DNA from: an uncultured Bacteroidales bacterium | Lineage (GTDB): Bacteria > Bacteroidota > Bacteroidia > Bacteroidales > FEN-979 | Direction of reading: 5' to 3' | NCBI GenBank assembly: GCA_903877385.1 | Contig: CAIRDP010000033.1 | Coordinates: forward strand, 1-64,000 | DNA length: 64,000 nucleotides | Shown: positions 34,069-42,199 of the stretch, in pieces | How positions within the stretch are numbered: position 1 is the first letter of the stretch | How the letters are laid out: each line of letters starts with the position of its first letter | Translations under genes and position numbers: made by a program | The notes under the pieces: model-generated | Databases searched by the model: none | Told to the model about the DNA's origin: nothing | The model's input: only the letters and a program-made list of their open reading frames with translations

Positions 34069-35806
34069 AGGAATAAATCACAAACACCTTCCCTTTCGCC
34101 CTTGATGCGCCAATAAATAACTGGAACAGATTCTTTGGCTCGGTCAGGGATGAACAAACCAGGAAAACCGTATCCCATTCCAGCCCTTTTGAACGCAATG
34201 CAGTGGTATATCGAACTTTTTCAGATGGGCTGTCCAGGTTTTCAACAGTGAGCAATTCTATTTCAGGTTCTTCCCTGATGAGTTCTTTCAGCGCTGAGCC
34301 TGTCTTTAAAAGATCGAAAGTGAATAGTACGACCATGTTTTCAGGCTTACACTGACTGAGCGTTTTTTCCTGGTTAATGTATTGCCTCAGTATACCGGTA
34401 ACCTCCTCTGGTCTTTTCCAGGCAATAAACTTCACATCATTCCCGTAATTTTTGAGTGGATCGGCCTGTCCATGCCCTGCATCCTGTATCAGTTCCGTGA
34501 TGCCATGGCCTGTGTTCACTCGTAGGTTTGCGAACTGAATATAATAAGCCGATGCCTCTTTGAGCGTCTCCCGGGTGCGGATGTAGGTATCCAGGTCCGC
34601 AAACTTCGGAAATGCCTGATTGTCGTCGAAAAACAGGTAATAGTTTCCCTTTTGCAGTGGATTGTTTGCCTTAAGAAGTGATTTGATCACCTGGTCAAGG
34701 CCTTTATCGAACAGGTCCTGCGCCTCATCGGCCACGATAAAATCATACCTGGGCAGCTTCTTTGCCTTATGAAGTCTGCCAAGGCATTCACGGATCAGAT
34801 GACCGAATTCGCCTTTAGCTACGCTGTCATAGGTAGGCATCAGCGATGTTTCACCTAGCAGGGTGACCAGTTCTTCCAGAAAATGATAGTAGGCGGATAT
34901 CTTTATCGTCGTATCAGATCGATTCTCCTGTAATGCGTTCCTCAGTTTATTCTCCATCCTCGCTGCAAGAAATTCGTTCCAGCAGAGGTAAAGCCCCTTT
35001 TTTTCCTTTGATCTGCACAACCCAACCATCAAATCGAAAGCATAAGTCGATTTCCCGCTTCCCGGAGGGCCCTGCACCATGATCCTCTGGTTCTCGCTTA
35101 ATCCATGCAGAATATGCAAGCCCTGCTCAAGCCTGCGCTCCGATTCCCCAAGGTTAAGCCGTGATTGTGAAAGGGAACGACTCGGATCGAATTCAGGTTT
35201 CAGCATCTCGGTAATGGTAGCGATCCGGTCTTCATCCAGGGTTTCCCACGTAATACGCATCGCAACATTCCGTTCATCCTGCTTCTCATAGGATTCAGTA
35301 ATCTGTTCCTGCATCGAATCCAGGATCATCCTCAGCCATTCCTTATCATAACCCCGGTGCCACAGGTATTTAAACTCCACCCCTTCACAATCAAAAACAC
35401 ATTCAGGGAAACACACAACCGAACCCACGAAAATATTGATCAGCCCCTTTTCCCTCAAGAAACTTTGGATTGCATGCGCATTTTCATCCACCTGGTTAAA
35501 AGGATTTTTAACCATCTCCCTTTGATCATCACCCGTAAGCCGGTAAAAGCCATAATCGTTATGGTCTGTAGGTCCATAACCCATGATCCCACCCTTAACC
35601 TCAATCACCATGATCCCCAGCTTCGACAAGATCACAAAATCACATTCCCCCGACATCTGCACCCGGTGATATCGCGATGAAATTCTCAAACTATGAATCA
35701 CATGAACAGGCTCATCCTCCATATTTCCCATCAGCATCAACTGCCTGTCAGCCTCACGCTCGCCATCATTCGTAATTTGCCAGGGATTATATAACCGCTT
35801 GATCAT
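34067..35806 (-). CDS. NERD-domain nuclease fused to a superfamily I helicase
   Basis: The 579-aa product has an N-terminal NERD domain (about 1-110) with CDFVILSKLGIMVIEVKGG (D...ExK-type active site). A UvrD/DNA2-like helicase follows: Walker A VQGPPGSGKSTYAF (about 243-256), Walker B DFIVADEAQD (about 343-352), and C-terminal motifs TTALRSKGLEWDTVF and FIGASRAKGKVFV. It would bind DNA, unwind or translocate along it and cut. It lies on the minus strand immediately upstream of the DUF2779 gene, 57 bases apart. Confidence 0.88.
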   Translation of the reverse strand: MIKRLYNPWQITNDGEREADRQLMLMGNMEDEPVHVIHSLRISSRYHRVQMSGECDFVILSKLGIMVIEVKGGIMGYGPTDHNDYGFYRLTGDDQREMVKNPFNQVDENAHAIQSFLREKGLINIFVGSVVCFPECVFDCEGVEFKYLWHRGYDKEWLRMILDSMQEQITESYEKQDERNVAMRITWETLDEDRIATITEMLKPEFDPSRSLSQSRLNLGESERRLEQGLHILHGLSENQRIMVQGPPGSGKSTYAFDLMVGLCRSKEKKGLYLCWNEFLAARMENKLRNALQENRSDTTIKISAYYHFLEELVTLLGETSLMPTYDSVAKGEFGHLIRECLGRLHKAKKLPRYDFIVADEAQDLFDKGLDQVIKSLLKANNPLQKGNYYLFFDDNQAFPKFADLDTYIRTRETLKEASAYYIQFANLRVNTGHGITELIQDAGHGQADPLKNYGNDVKFIAWKRPEEVTGILRQYINQEKTLSQCKPENMVVLFTFDLLKTGSALKELIREEPEIELLTVENLDSPSEKVRYTTALRSKGLEWDTVFLVCSSLTEPKNLFQLFIGASRAKGKVFVIYS

Positions 35807-35891
35807 GAAACGAAGTTAATCAATAACCGCTTGACCTGAGGTTTATCTGATCTCATTTCATTAACCTCAATGCAAATCTCACCAAAGATAT

Positions 35892-36009
35892 CTCCGTAAA
35901 TTTATAATCCGCAAGGCCTTTGCCCTCCGGGTGCCGTCATTTTTTTCCATTGTAAATCTTCTGGGGTAAAAAAATGACCGGCAGCCTTGCATATTAAAAT
36001 TTACTCCGC
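35892..36009. repeat. Large imperfect inverted repeat in the leader of a small gene
   Basis: Left arm 35892-35947 and right arm 35965-36009 share, in inverted order, TGCCG(G)TCATTTTTTT, GCAAGGC and GTAAATTT. The two arms are separated by about 17 bases. The left arm carries an extra insertion (CTTTGCCCTCCGGG). No repeat copy elsewhere in the window. It could be a long hairpin in the mRNA leader or a small palindromic mobile element. Confidence 0.6.
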
Positions 36010-36071
36010 TGTTTAGTGCTTACAATTTGCATTTTATGCAATAAACCATTTGTAAAACTTAAAAGCGGAGG
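36003..36071 (+). promoter_or_regulatory. Possible sequestered Shine-Dalgarno of the 82-aa gene
   Basis: The sequence AGCGGAGG (36064-36071) is a strong SD, six bases before the ATG at 36077, and it matches the complement of ACTCCGCT (36003-36010) over seven bases. Bacteroidota mRNAs rarely use such an SD, so it is unusual here. The pairing could hide the SD, and the inverted repeat at 35892-36009 could compete for the same arm. This is inference only. Confidence 0.4.
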
Positions 36072-36076
36072 TTTGT

Positions 36077-36325
36077 ATGTCAACAACAATCAATCATTCA
36101 TCAACTCAGGTAATCCATGAATTAGCCTGTGATTATCATGTCAATGAAAATGGTCAGGTCATCCTGCACCATAATGGCCAGCCTGTCAAGTGGTCGTCCA
36201 CGATTAAGATCACCTTGTTTTCGCCAACCGGTAAAGAGGCCGCACGGTTCAGGTTCCTCAATATCCATGAGGCCATGAACTTCATCCGCCTCAATGAGCC
36301 GCCCAGGTATATGATATGGGGGTGA
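36077..36325 (+). CDS. Small hypothetical protein with its own leader and terminator
   Basis: The 82-aa product has a Thr/Ser/His-rich N-terminus (MSTTINHSSTQVIHELACDY) and a beta-rich remainder (GQVILHHNGQPVKW, ITLFSPTGKEAARFRFLNIH). It has no signal peptide. It is the only plus-strand gene between 8.4 and 36.9 kb. A strong SD sits upstream and an intrinsic terminator lies at 36350-36385, so it looks like an independent transcription unit at the right edge of the island. The family is not recognised. Confidence 0.65.
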   Translation: MSTTINHSSTQVIHELACDYHVNENGQVILHHNGQPVKWSSTIKITLFSPTGKEAARFRFLNIHEAMNFIRLNEPPRYMIWG

Positions 36326-36349
36326 TTTTCCTGGTCTTAATACCTGGGG

Positions 36350-36385
36350 TTTCCCTGCGGGTGCTAAACCTGCAGGGAAATTTTT
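36350..36385 (+). terminator. Intrinsic terminator of the 82-aa gene
   Basis: The stem TTTCCCTGC (36350-36358) pairs with GCAGGGAAA (36372-36380), followed by TTTTT. It lies 25 bases after the stop of the small plus-strand gene. Confidence 0.85.
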
Positions 36386-36692
36386 GCTTTCTGGAGAACG
36401 TAAAATCGACACTTTGAATTCCAGGAAATAGGATTTAACCTCTGTGAAGCCTTGAAGCCGGTTTCAAAAATATCGGTTTAACTTAAAATGGAAGAAAATA
36501 AATGAGAAACGCTCCTTTCGGAGCGTCGGACCGAAGATGCTATCTTCGGTGATGTTTCAGTGAGGCAAAGATAATGAAGTATTCCAGTTCAATTATAACC
36601 CACAATATTTCAACGGAATTTTATTTCACATCTTTTTTGAAAAACAATATTTTAATCCAAAACTTTGATGTGTACTTTCATGTGTACTAATT
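36386..36692. other. Non-coding interval with paired hairpins
   Basis: No gene is found here. Two clear hairpins lie next to each other: ACGCTCC/GGAGCGT (36509-36526) and ACCGAAGAT/ATCTTCGGT (36530-36550), and GAAAC/GTTTC (36506-36510 and 36554-36558) could close both in one stem. The octamer TGTGTACT occurs twice in 20 bases (36670-36687). Direction and expression are unknown. Confidence 0.5.
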
Positions 36693-36727
36693 AAAAAAGC
36701 CACCTACTTTTTTATTTGTAAGTGGCT
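36693..36727 (-). terminator. Terminator downstream of tRNA-Val
   Basis: On the minus strand, a hairpin AGCCACTTAC/GTAGGTGGCT (one mismatch) is followed by a T-run, just after the tRNA 3' end. Confidence 0.75.
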
Positions 36728-36738
36728 GATTTTGAGGG

Positions 36739-36813
36739 TGGGAGCAACAGGATTCGAACCTGTGACCCTCTGCTTGTAAGGCAGATGCTCTGAACCGGCT
36801 GAGCTATGCTCCC
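36739..36813 (-). tRNA. tRNA-Val (anticodon TAC)
   Basis: The 75-base sequence folds as a complete cloverleaf: acceptor GGGAGCA/TGCTCCC, D-arm GCTC/GAGC, anticodon arm TCTGC-CTTACAA-GCAGA with anticodon TAC, and T-arm ACAGG-TTCGAAT-CCTGT. The discriminator base is A. CCA is not encoded (the following bases are CCC), which is normal in Bacteroidota. A TAnnTTTG promoter (36828-36835) lies upstream. Its 3' end points toward the island, as is common for tRNA genes used as attachment sites, but no second copy of its 3' end was found. Confidence 0.95.
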
Positions 36814-36827
36814 TGAATTCGAGGGTG

Positions 36828-36835
36828 CAAAAGTA
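36828..36835 (-). promoter_or_regulatory. TAnnTTTG promoter element of tRNA-Val
   Basis: The minus strand reads TACTTTTG, the Bacteroidota -7 consensus, 15 bases upstream of the tRNA 5' end. Confidence 0.7.
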
Positions 36836-36894
36836 CAAATTATTTTCATATCCGAAAAGCCTTTACGATAATTTTCGATCTGAATAATTCTCTG

Positions 36895-36902
36895 TACTTT
36901 TG
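36895..36902 (+). promoter_or_regulatory. TAnnTTTG promoter element of tamL
   Basis: TACTTTTG overlaps the end of an earlier possible start. Transcription would begin near 36908, which supports a TTG start at 36928 rather than the TTG at 36904. Confidence 0.6.
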
Positions 36903-36927
36903 TTTGTTATTGATAATTCCCTGTGAT

Positions 36928-39285
36928 TTGAAGCCGTTACAAACTCCAGCCCGGATATGCTTATTCTGTCTTTTAATAATCCTGGCGGCTTGTAATGTTA
37001 CAAAAAACCTGGGCCCCAAAGAATACCTCCTCATTCAAAACAGGTTTCATATCAATACCTCCAAGGTCACATCCGATGATCTTAGCGGTTACCTTCAACA
37101 GCAACCAAATAAGAAACTTTTCGGCCTGTTCAGGTCAAACATAGCTTTGTATAATATGGGGAGCAAGGGCAAAGACAGCAAGTTTAAAAAGTGGCTCCGA
37201 AATACTGCAGGAGCAGCTCCGGTGCTTCTCGACACTTCAATGGCACTGATCGCCTGCAAGCAAATGAATCTTTACCTGGCGAATAAGGGATATTTTAACT
37301 CTACGGTCAAAGACTCTGTTGTAATAAAGAAAAAAAAAGCCACTGTCCATTACATGGTCAAAACAACAAAGCCTTATAAAATCAGGAAAATCGAATATGC
37401 CATCCCTGATACAGCAGTTAAAAGGTTCGTGATGGCCGATACATCCAAAGCCCTGGTCAAATCAGGCATGAATTACGATGCCTACAAGCTTGACGATGAG
37501 CGAACCCGTATTACAACCAACCTTAACAACAAAGGTTATTACAGGTTTACGACGAATTATATTATTTACCGTGTCGACAGTAGTCTTTCCCAGCATAAAA
37601 TGGATATAACCGCTGAAATTACCGACCCTGTTGTTCCCTCCCTGGATAATACAAGCCTTATGGTGACTGTTCCCCATAAACGGTTTTACATCAACAAACT
37701 TTACATTTACCCTGAGTTTGATCATCTTATGGGCGACACGGTGCATTATGATAGCCTGATGATCAAGCTTGAAGGACCGAAAAAAGAGAAATCCACGTAT
37801 ACGTATTATTTCCTGTACAAGGATAAAATGTCGATCAAACCCCGTACAATCACCCAGTCGATCTTCGTGGAGCCAGGCAATTACTACAACCTTAACGAGG
37901 TTAACCAGACTTACAACCGCCTGGCCAGTTTGCAGGTTTTTAAATACATTAACCTGCGCTTTACACCTGCTGATCTGAAAACTGATACCACAAGGAAAAA
38001 TTCAGACCCCCTCGATTGCCGTGTTCAACTTGCACGATCGGCAGGCCACTCTTTCAGTGTTTCCACCGACGGGACCAACTCGGCCGGGGCATTCGGACTC
38101 CAGGGAGGCCTTACCTATTCAAACAGGAACATATTCAGGGGGGCACAGCTTCTCAGAATCGGGCTTAACGTTTCGGCCCAGACTCAGCCTCCCCTGACAG
38201 ATGATCAGCCAAAAAGAATTTTTAATGTGCTGGAGGTCGGTATAAACGCAAGCCTGACTTTTCCCCAGTTTCTTTTCCCGATAAAACCTGAGAAACTGCC
38301 AAAAAAGATGAAACCGAAAACCATGATCACCATCGGGTATGACTTCCAGAGGCAGGTGGATTATGACCGGCATATAACCAATACCAGTTTCGGGTACAAC
38401 TGGGTTCAGAACAACCAGCTCAGCCAGACGTTCAACCCTGTTGAAATTGCCTTTGTGAAAGTCTTTGGGGATTCTGCATTCACTAACTATTTAAGTACAC
38501 TCCAGGACCAGCGCCTGAAATATCAATACACGAACCACCTGGTTGCCGGATTGAGATACACTCTGCAGTATACGAGCCAGCAATTGAACAAGCTTCACGA
38601 CTATATTTACATCAGGTCAAACTTTGAAACAGGCGGAAACCTTTTATACGCCATTGACAACATTTTCAAACCGCCAAAAAGCAGCAGCGGGTACTATACT
38701 CTTCTCAATGTCCAGTATGCCCAGTATGTAAGGCCCGACTTCGATTTTCGCTATTATGAAAAGTTTGACCAGCAGCAGATGTTAGTGTACCGGTTTTATG
38801 CAGGTATAGGTATTGCCTATGGTAATTCGATAGCCCTGCCTTTTGAAAAAGCCTTTTTCGCGGGCGGCGCAAACGACCTGAGAGGATGGAAAATGGGGTA
38901 CCTGGGCCCGGGCAGTTATCATAACGATACCTTAGCCGCGAATTACAGCCAGTTTGGCGATATGCAGCTCGAAGCCAATATCGAATACCGCTTCCCTATC
39001 TATAAAGTGGTCAAAGGTTCTTTCTTTTTAGACATGGGAAACGTATGGCTCCTCAAACCCTCTGTAGATCTGCCCGGTGGCGCCATCACACTTTCATCTT
39101 TCCTGCCCGATATCGCTATCAGCGCCGGTCTTGGCATTCGTCTCGACTTCAACTTCTTTATGATCCGCCTTGATCCTGCCATCCCGATAAGAGTCCCCTG
39201 GTACCCCGAAGGGAACCGCTGGTATTTCAATAAAATGCAATTAAGGGACATTGTTTGGAATTTCGGGATAGGTTATCCTTTCTGA
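36928..39285 (+). CDS. tamL: TamL, BamA-like outer-membrane lipoprotein
   Basis: I place the start at the TTG codon at 36928. No ATG is in frame before the lipobox, and the TTG at 36904 overlaps the promoter. This gives 785 residues with a lipoprotein signal (LLIILAAC, acylated Cys22). POTRA domains follow (about 30-330), then a 16-strand Omp85-type barrel to the C-terminal Phe (GIGYPF). A conserved barrel loop is visible as AFFAGGANDLRGWKMGYLGPG. TamL is the lipidated TamA-type assembly factor of Bacteroidota, proposed to insert outer-membrane proteins or lipids with TamB. No TamB gene is in the window. Confidence 0.85.
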   Translation: MKPLQTPARICLFCLLIILAACNVTKNLGPKEYLLIQNRFHINTSKVTSDDLSGYLQQQPNKKLFGLFRSNIALYNMGSKGKDSKFKKWLRNTAGAAPVLLDTSMALIACKQMNLYLANKGYFNSTVKDSVVIKKKKATVHYMVKTTKPYKIRKIEYAIPDTAVKRFVMADTSKALVKSGMNYDAYKLDDERTRITTNLNNKGYYRFTTNYIIYRVDSSLSQHKMDITAEITDPVVPSLDNTSLMVTVPHKRFYINKLYIYPEFDHLMGDTVHYDSLMIKLEGPKKEKSTYTYYFLYKDKMSIKPRTITQSIFVEPGNYYNLNEVNQTYNRLASLQVFKYINLRFTPADLKTDTTRKNSDPLDCRVQLARSAGHSFSVSTDGTNSAGAFGLQGGLTYSNRNIFRGAQLLRIGLNVSAQTQPPLTDDQPKRIFNVLEVGINASLTFPQFLFPIKPEKLPKKMKPKTMITIGYDFQRQVDYDRHITNTSFGYNWVQNNQLSQTFNPVEIAFVKVFGDSAFTNYLSTLQDQRLKYQYTNHLVAGLRYTLQYTSQQLNKLHDYIYIRSNFETGGNLLYAIDNIFKPPKSSSGYYTLLNVQYAQYVRPDFDFRYYEKFDQQQMLVYRFYAGIGIAYGNSIALPFEKAFFAGGANDLRGWKMGYLGPGSYHNDTLAANYSQFGDMQLEANIEYRFPIYKVVKGSFFLDMGNVWLLKPSVDLPGGAITLSSFLPDIAISAGLGIRLDFNFFMIRLDPAIPIRVPWYPEGNRWYFNKMQLRDIVWNFGIGYPF

Positions 39286-39290
39286 TTTAT

Positions 39291-39298
39291 TACATTTG
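39291..39298 (+). promoter_or_regulatory. TAnnTTTG promoter element of the FkbM gene
   Basis: TACATTTG is 22 bases before the ATG at 39321, just beyond the tamL stop. It supports the later start. Confidence 0.65.
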
Positions 39299-39320
39299 CA
39301 AAAAATCAAGAATCTGGGGG

Positions 39321-40124
39321 ATGGCTAATAAGATCTCAACATATATCCGGTATTTCAAAGATTATGCAAAGCACAGGGAATATGGTTTTATCTGGACTGC
39401 CATTGGGTACCAGTTGTTCAACCGCCCGGTAAAAAAATCGGCTGAATATACCAGCAGCCTCGGAAAATTTCATGTAAGAAGCGGGACTATCGATTTTCAG
39501 TTTGCCAACTATGCGTATGAGTGGGATGTAAAGAAGTTCTTCCTTGAACATTACAAGGATTATACGGTTTTCCTCGACATTGGTGCAAACATTGGCACTT
39601 ACAGTATACCGATGGCCCAAAAGGGCTTGAAATGCCATGCCTTTGAACCCATGCCCGAGAATTACAAGGCTATGCTCCAAAACATCTCGCTAAACAATCT
39701 CGATCATGAGATCCGATGCCACCAGCTGGCTTTAGGAAGTGAAGACGTGAACAGCGAATTTATTTACGAGAAAATCAATACCGGGGCTTCAAGGCTTGCG
39801 ACCAACAGTTCCGATTACAAAGGGCCAAAAAACAGCCATGTCAACCTCTTTGTAAAAGTCATCAGGCTCGATCGTCTGGCGGCCGAACTCTCAATACCTC
39901 CCGATGAAAAAATTCTTATCAAGATGGATGCCGAGGGGATGGAGCATATGATCCTGGTCGGTGCCATTGAATTTCTCAGAACCCACAGGAATATTCTCAT
40001 GGTAATGGAGAAAAAATACCAGTCAGTCGCCAGGTTTAATGAACTTCTCGCCCTTTCAGGCGAATACGAATGCCTTCCCGTTGACAAGTACAACGTTGCT
40101 TACCGTAAAATCAGATCAACCTAG
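39321..40124 (+). CDS. FkbM-family methyltransferase
   Basis: From the ATG at 39321 (with GGGGG just upstream) the product is 267 aa. The Rossmann core has motif I VFLDIGANIGTYSIPMA (about 89-105). A post-I Glu is in CHAFEPMPENYKAML, and IKMDAEGMEHMIL is the typical FkbM motif. It would transfer a methyl group from S-adenosylmethionine to a sugar or lipid hydroxyl, often in surface polysaccharide. The C-terminus overlaps the convergent DUF5103 gene by 4 bases. Confidence 0.85.
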   Translation: MANKISTYIRYFKDYAKHREYGFIWTAIGYQLFNRPVKKSAEYTSSLGKFHVRSGTIDFQFANYAYEWDVKKFFLEHYKDYTVFLDIGANIGTYSIPMAQKGLKCHAFEPMPENYKAMLQNISLNNLDHEIRCHQLALGSEDVNSEFIYEKINTGASRLATNSSDYKGPKNSHVNLFVKVIRLDRLAAELSIPPDEKILIKMDAEGMEHMILVGAIEFLRTHRNILMVMEKKYQSVARFNELLALSGEYECLPVDKYNVAYRKIRST

Positions 40125-41401
40125 TTTTGCTGTATTGAGTTGATGTCCTGAACTGCTATCAACTGGTCAGTGTGTATGCCCCCCGAACGGTAGTATACAT
40201 AAATTGTATAAATATGGGGCGTTTCCCAGTGGCTGCCTTCTACCAGGGATTCGTCCCCTGTTGTTTTGCCTTTCCGCTGAAGCACATAGATGTAATTATA
40301 ATAGCCCTGCTTCAGGAAAATGCTGATCTCATAGCGCCTGCTTTTTACATTAAACTGCAGCCTGCTGTTCCCATCCATCCTCCAGTTTGTAAGCGCCCCC
40401 ATCAGATAAAAATCACCATCGGTAAACTGAACGGGAAAAGGAAGAATAAAATGGACAAGCGCATAATCCGACTCTATATTAAAATTGGTTGCATTCACCT
40501 CATTTTTAATTAAAAACCTCCCGTTTATATCCTTCTCGTAAACGTAATTCTTATAGGTTCGGGGCTTGTCTTCAAGCAGTAAAACCTGGTTCAGGGTATC
40601 ATAATAAATCTTGTCAATGCGGTCGGTCTGGTATGTCAGGCTTTTAATGTCGAAATTACGGTAAGGGCTGCCCCCGTTGAATACATTATTCCCGTCGTAG
40701 CGGTAATCCAGCTCTTCACCCCTGACAAACCTGGGTTGGATATTCCTGAGCGCATTATCCCAGCGGTCGTCCTGCTGAACCACAACAACCAGCTCCCGAC
40801 CAATATCCATCACCCTGAACCCGTTCAGCCTGACGATAAAATCAATTTGCTGTTTGGAAAGCTGATCCCCGTTATTCGAACCCTGCTGCACCGAGGCTTC
40901 TATGGAAACGGGTGATACCTCGGTAACCATAAACCTGCGGGTAAATACAGGTTCCGACGATTCCCCGGTATAAACAATGAGCAGGTAGTTTCCCGAGATC
41001 CTGGGCCTCATGTCAGGTGTTGGCAAGGATGCGCTGTAATGAACATACTTTACCATCGTATTCACCGAATAATGGAAATCCCTGATGTTCTCCTCGGTAT
41101 ATCCACTGATATACTCCGATGGTTTAAGGTCAACCGAAGTGGTCCAATCCGATTCGCAATGCCTGATAGTATATTTATACGCTTTGGAGCCATCATCGAG
41201 GTCGTCGAAACCCAGGTCAAGTCCTTCAGTGGAATTCAGCTGGAAAATCGGCGCCGACATCTCAAATCCCTGCTTGTAAAGCTGGACTGTCTTTATATTT
41301 GAAGCGTATGTTATATTCTCATTAGGGAAATCGGCTGCACTGCTGTAAAAGGGCAAAACCGCCAGGCCGGAAAGCAAAAACAAATATTTTATGATTTTCA
41401 T
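40121..41401 (-). CDS. DUF5103 secreted protein
   Basis: The 426-aa product has a signal peptide (about 1-22, ending YSSAA-DFPN) and the conserved architecture of DUF5103 proteins: KTVQLYKQGFEMSAPIFQL, HCESDWTTSVDLKPSEYI and YKNYVYEKDINGRFLIKNE. A C-terminal domain contains DFYLMGALTNWRMDG, which resembles a carbohydrate-binding fold (isoamylase/AMPK-like). Members are widespread and conserved in Bacteroidota. Their function is unknown to me. It is preceded by TACCTTTG at 41436-41443. Confidence 0.8.
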   Translation of the reverse strand: MKIIKYLFLLSGLAVLPFYSSAADFPNENITYASNIKTVQLYKQGFEMSAPIFQLNSTEGLDLGFDDLDDGSKAYKYTIRHCESDWTTSVDLKPSEYISGYTEENIRDFHYSVNTMVKYVHYSASLPTPDMRPRISGNYLLIVYTGESSEPVFTRRFMVTEVSPVSIEASVQQGSNNGDQLSKQQIDFIVRLNGFRVMDIGRELVVVVQQDDRWDNALRNIQPRFVRGEELDYRYDGNNVFNGGSPYRNFDIKSLTYQTDRIDKIYYDTLNQVLLLEDKPRTYKNYVYEKDINGRFLIKNEVNATNFNIESDYALVHFILPFPVQFTDGDFYLMGALTNWRMDGNSRLQFNVKSRRYEISIFLKQGYYNYIYVLQRKGKTTGDESLVEGSHWETPHIYTIYVYYRSGGIHTDQLIAVQDINSIQQN

Positions 41402-41435
41402 CAGCCGTTACCGGGAATGTTTACAATTTCACCGG

Positions 41436-41443
41436 CAAAGGTA
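41436..41443 (-). promoter_or_regulatory. TAnnTTTG promoter element of the DUF5103 gene
   Basis: The minus strand reads TACCTTTG, 35 bases upstream of the ATG at 41401. Confidence 0.6.
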
Positions 41444-41449
41444 CAATTT

Positions 41450-41962
41450 CTATAGCTGAAAATATTCAGGAACGCTTACCAGGGCTTTTTCCAATACCTT
41501 GACAAGCTGTGAACTGGTCTCATCCCGTACAAACCTTTCCCTGAAATCAGAGTCAGGATATAATTTTTTCAACGAAGGATAGGTTGAAGCGGAATCAACC
41601 CATATCTTTTTATAGTTTGACTGCATTGCCCAATCCACTGCTGTTTCGAGCAGATTATTCCCCCACTTCAGAAATGTCATGGAGGGACGCACGTAAAATT
41701 TCTGTATCTGGACAGTGTTATAATTTACTTTTCTAAGAGCGATAAATCCTATGCTCTGACTGTTGGCCTTAAGCAGGAACCCGACTCCCCTGGGCATCTT
41801 GTAAATATCTTTTATTGAAGCTGATTCACGCAGTAATTGCTGGTAATCGAGTTCAAAATCAATCGCTGTTGCGAATTCAATACATAGTTCCTTCATGTCA
41901 AGAAAATCCCTGTCTCGTACTACAGGGGTTATTTGCCAGGGGCCATTTACTGTTGTGCTCAT
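41450..41962 (-). CDS. GNAT-fold N-acetyltransferase-like protein
   Basis: The 170-aa product shows a GNAT-like order: helix alpha1 FLDMKELCIEFATAIDFELD, beta4 VGFLLKANSQSIGFIALRKV and beta strand VQIQKFYVRPSMTFLKWGNN (the last with the V-R/P motif near the acetyl-CoA loop). Next comes an alpha3-like helix LLETAVDWAMQSNYKKIWVD. The pyrophosphate-binding R/Q-x-x-G-x-G/A loop is replaced by FLKWGNN, so activity is uncertain. The substrate cannot be inferred. It lies 48 bases upstream of the DUF5103 gene on the same strand. Confidence 0.7.
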   Translation of the reverse strand: MSTTVNGPWQITPVVRDRDFLDMKELCIEFATAIDFELDYQQLLRESASIKDIYKMPRGVGFLLKANSQSIGFIALRKVNYNTVQIQKFYVRPSMTFLKWGNNLLETAVDWAMQSNYKKIWVDSASTYPSLKKLYPDSDFRERFVRDETSSQLVKVLEKALVSVPEYFQL

Positions 41963-42199
41963 TGGAAAATGTATTAATAAATGTAAATACGTTCCTCTTA
42001 TCTCCGGTAAATTTAGGCTCGCAGCAATGCAATAGCAATCACAAACAGGTATATGTAAATGAATTATTAGTAAATGTGCTCAGAAATCGTGATGATGTGA
42101 CCAGGGTGATGGCATGATGAATATAATGAGCATATTTATCGTAAAGGCAAGAAATGGGACTGGATTAACTGGGCAATAATGATGATGCCGCCCGATGCT

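Noticed and set aside
35892..36076. Inverted repeat considered as a retron or DGR RNA
   Set aside because: There is no reverse transcriptase gene in the window.
36739..36813. tRNA-Val as a proven attachment site
   Set aside because: No direct repeat of the tRNA 3' end and no integrase were found in the window.
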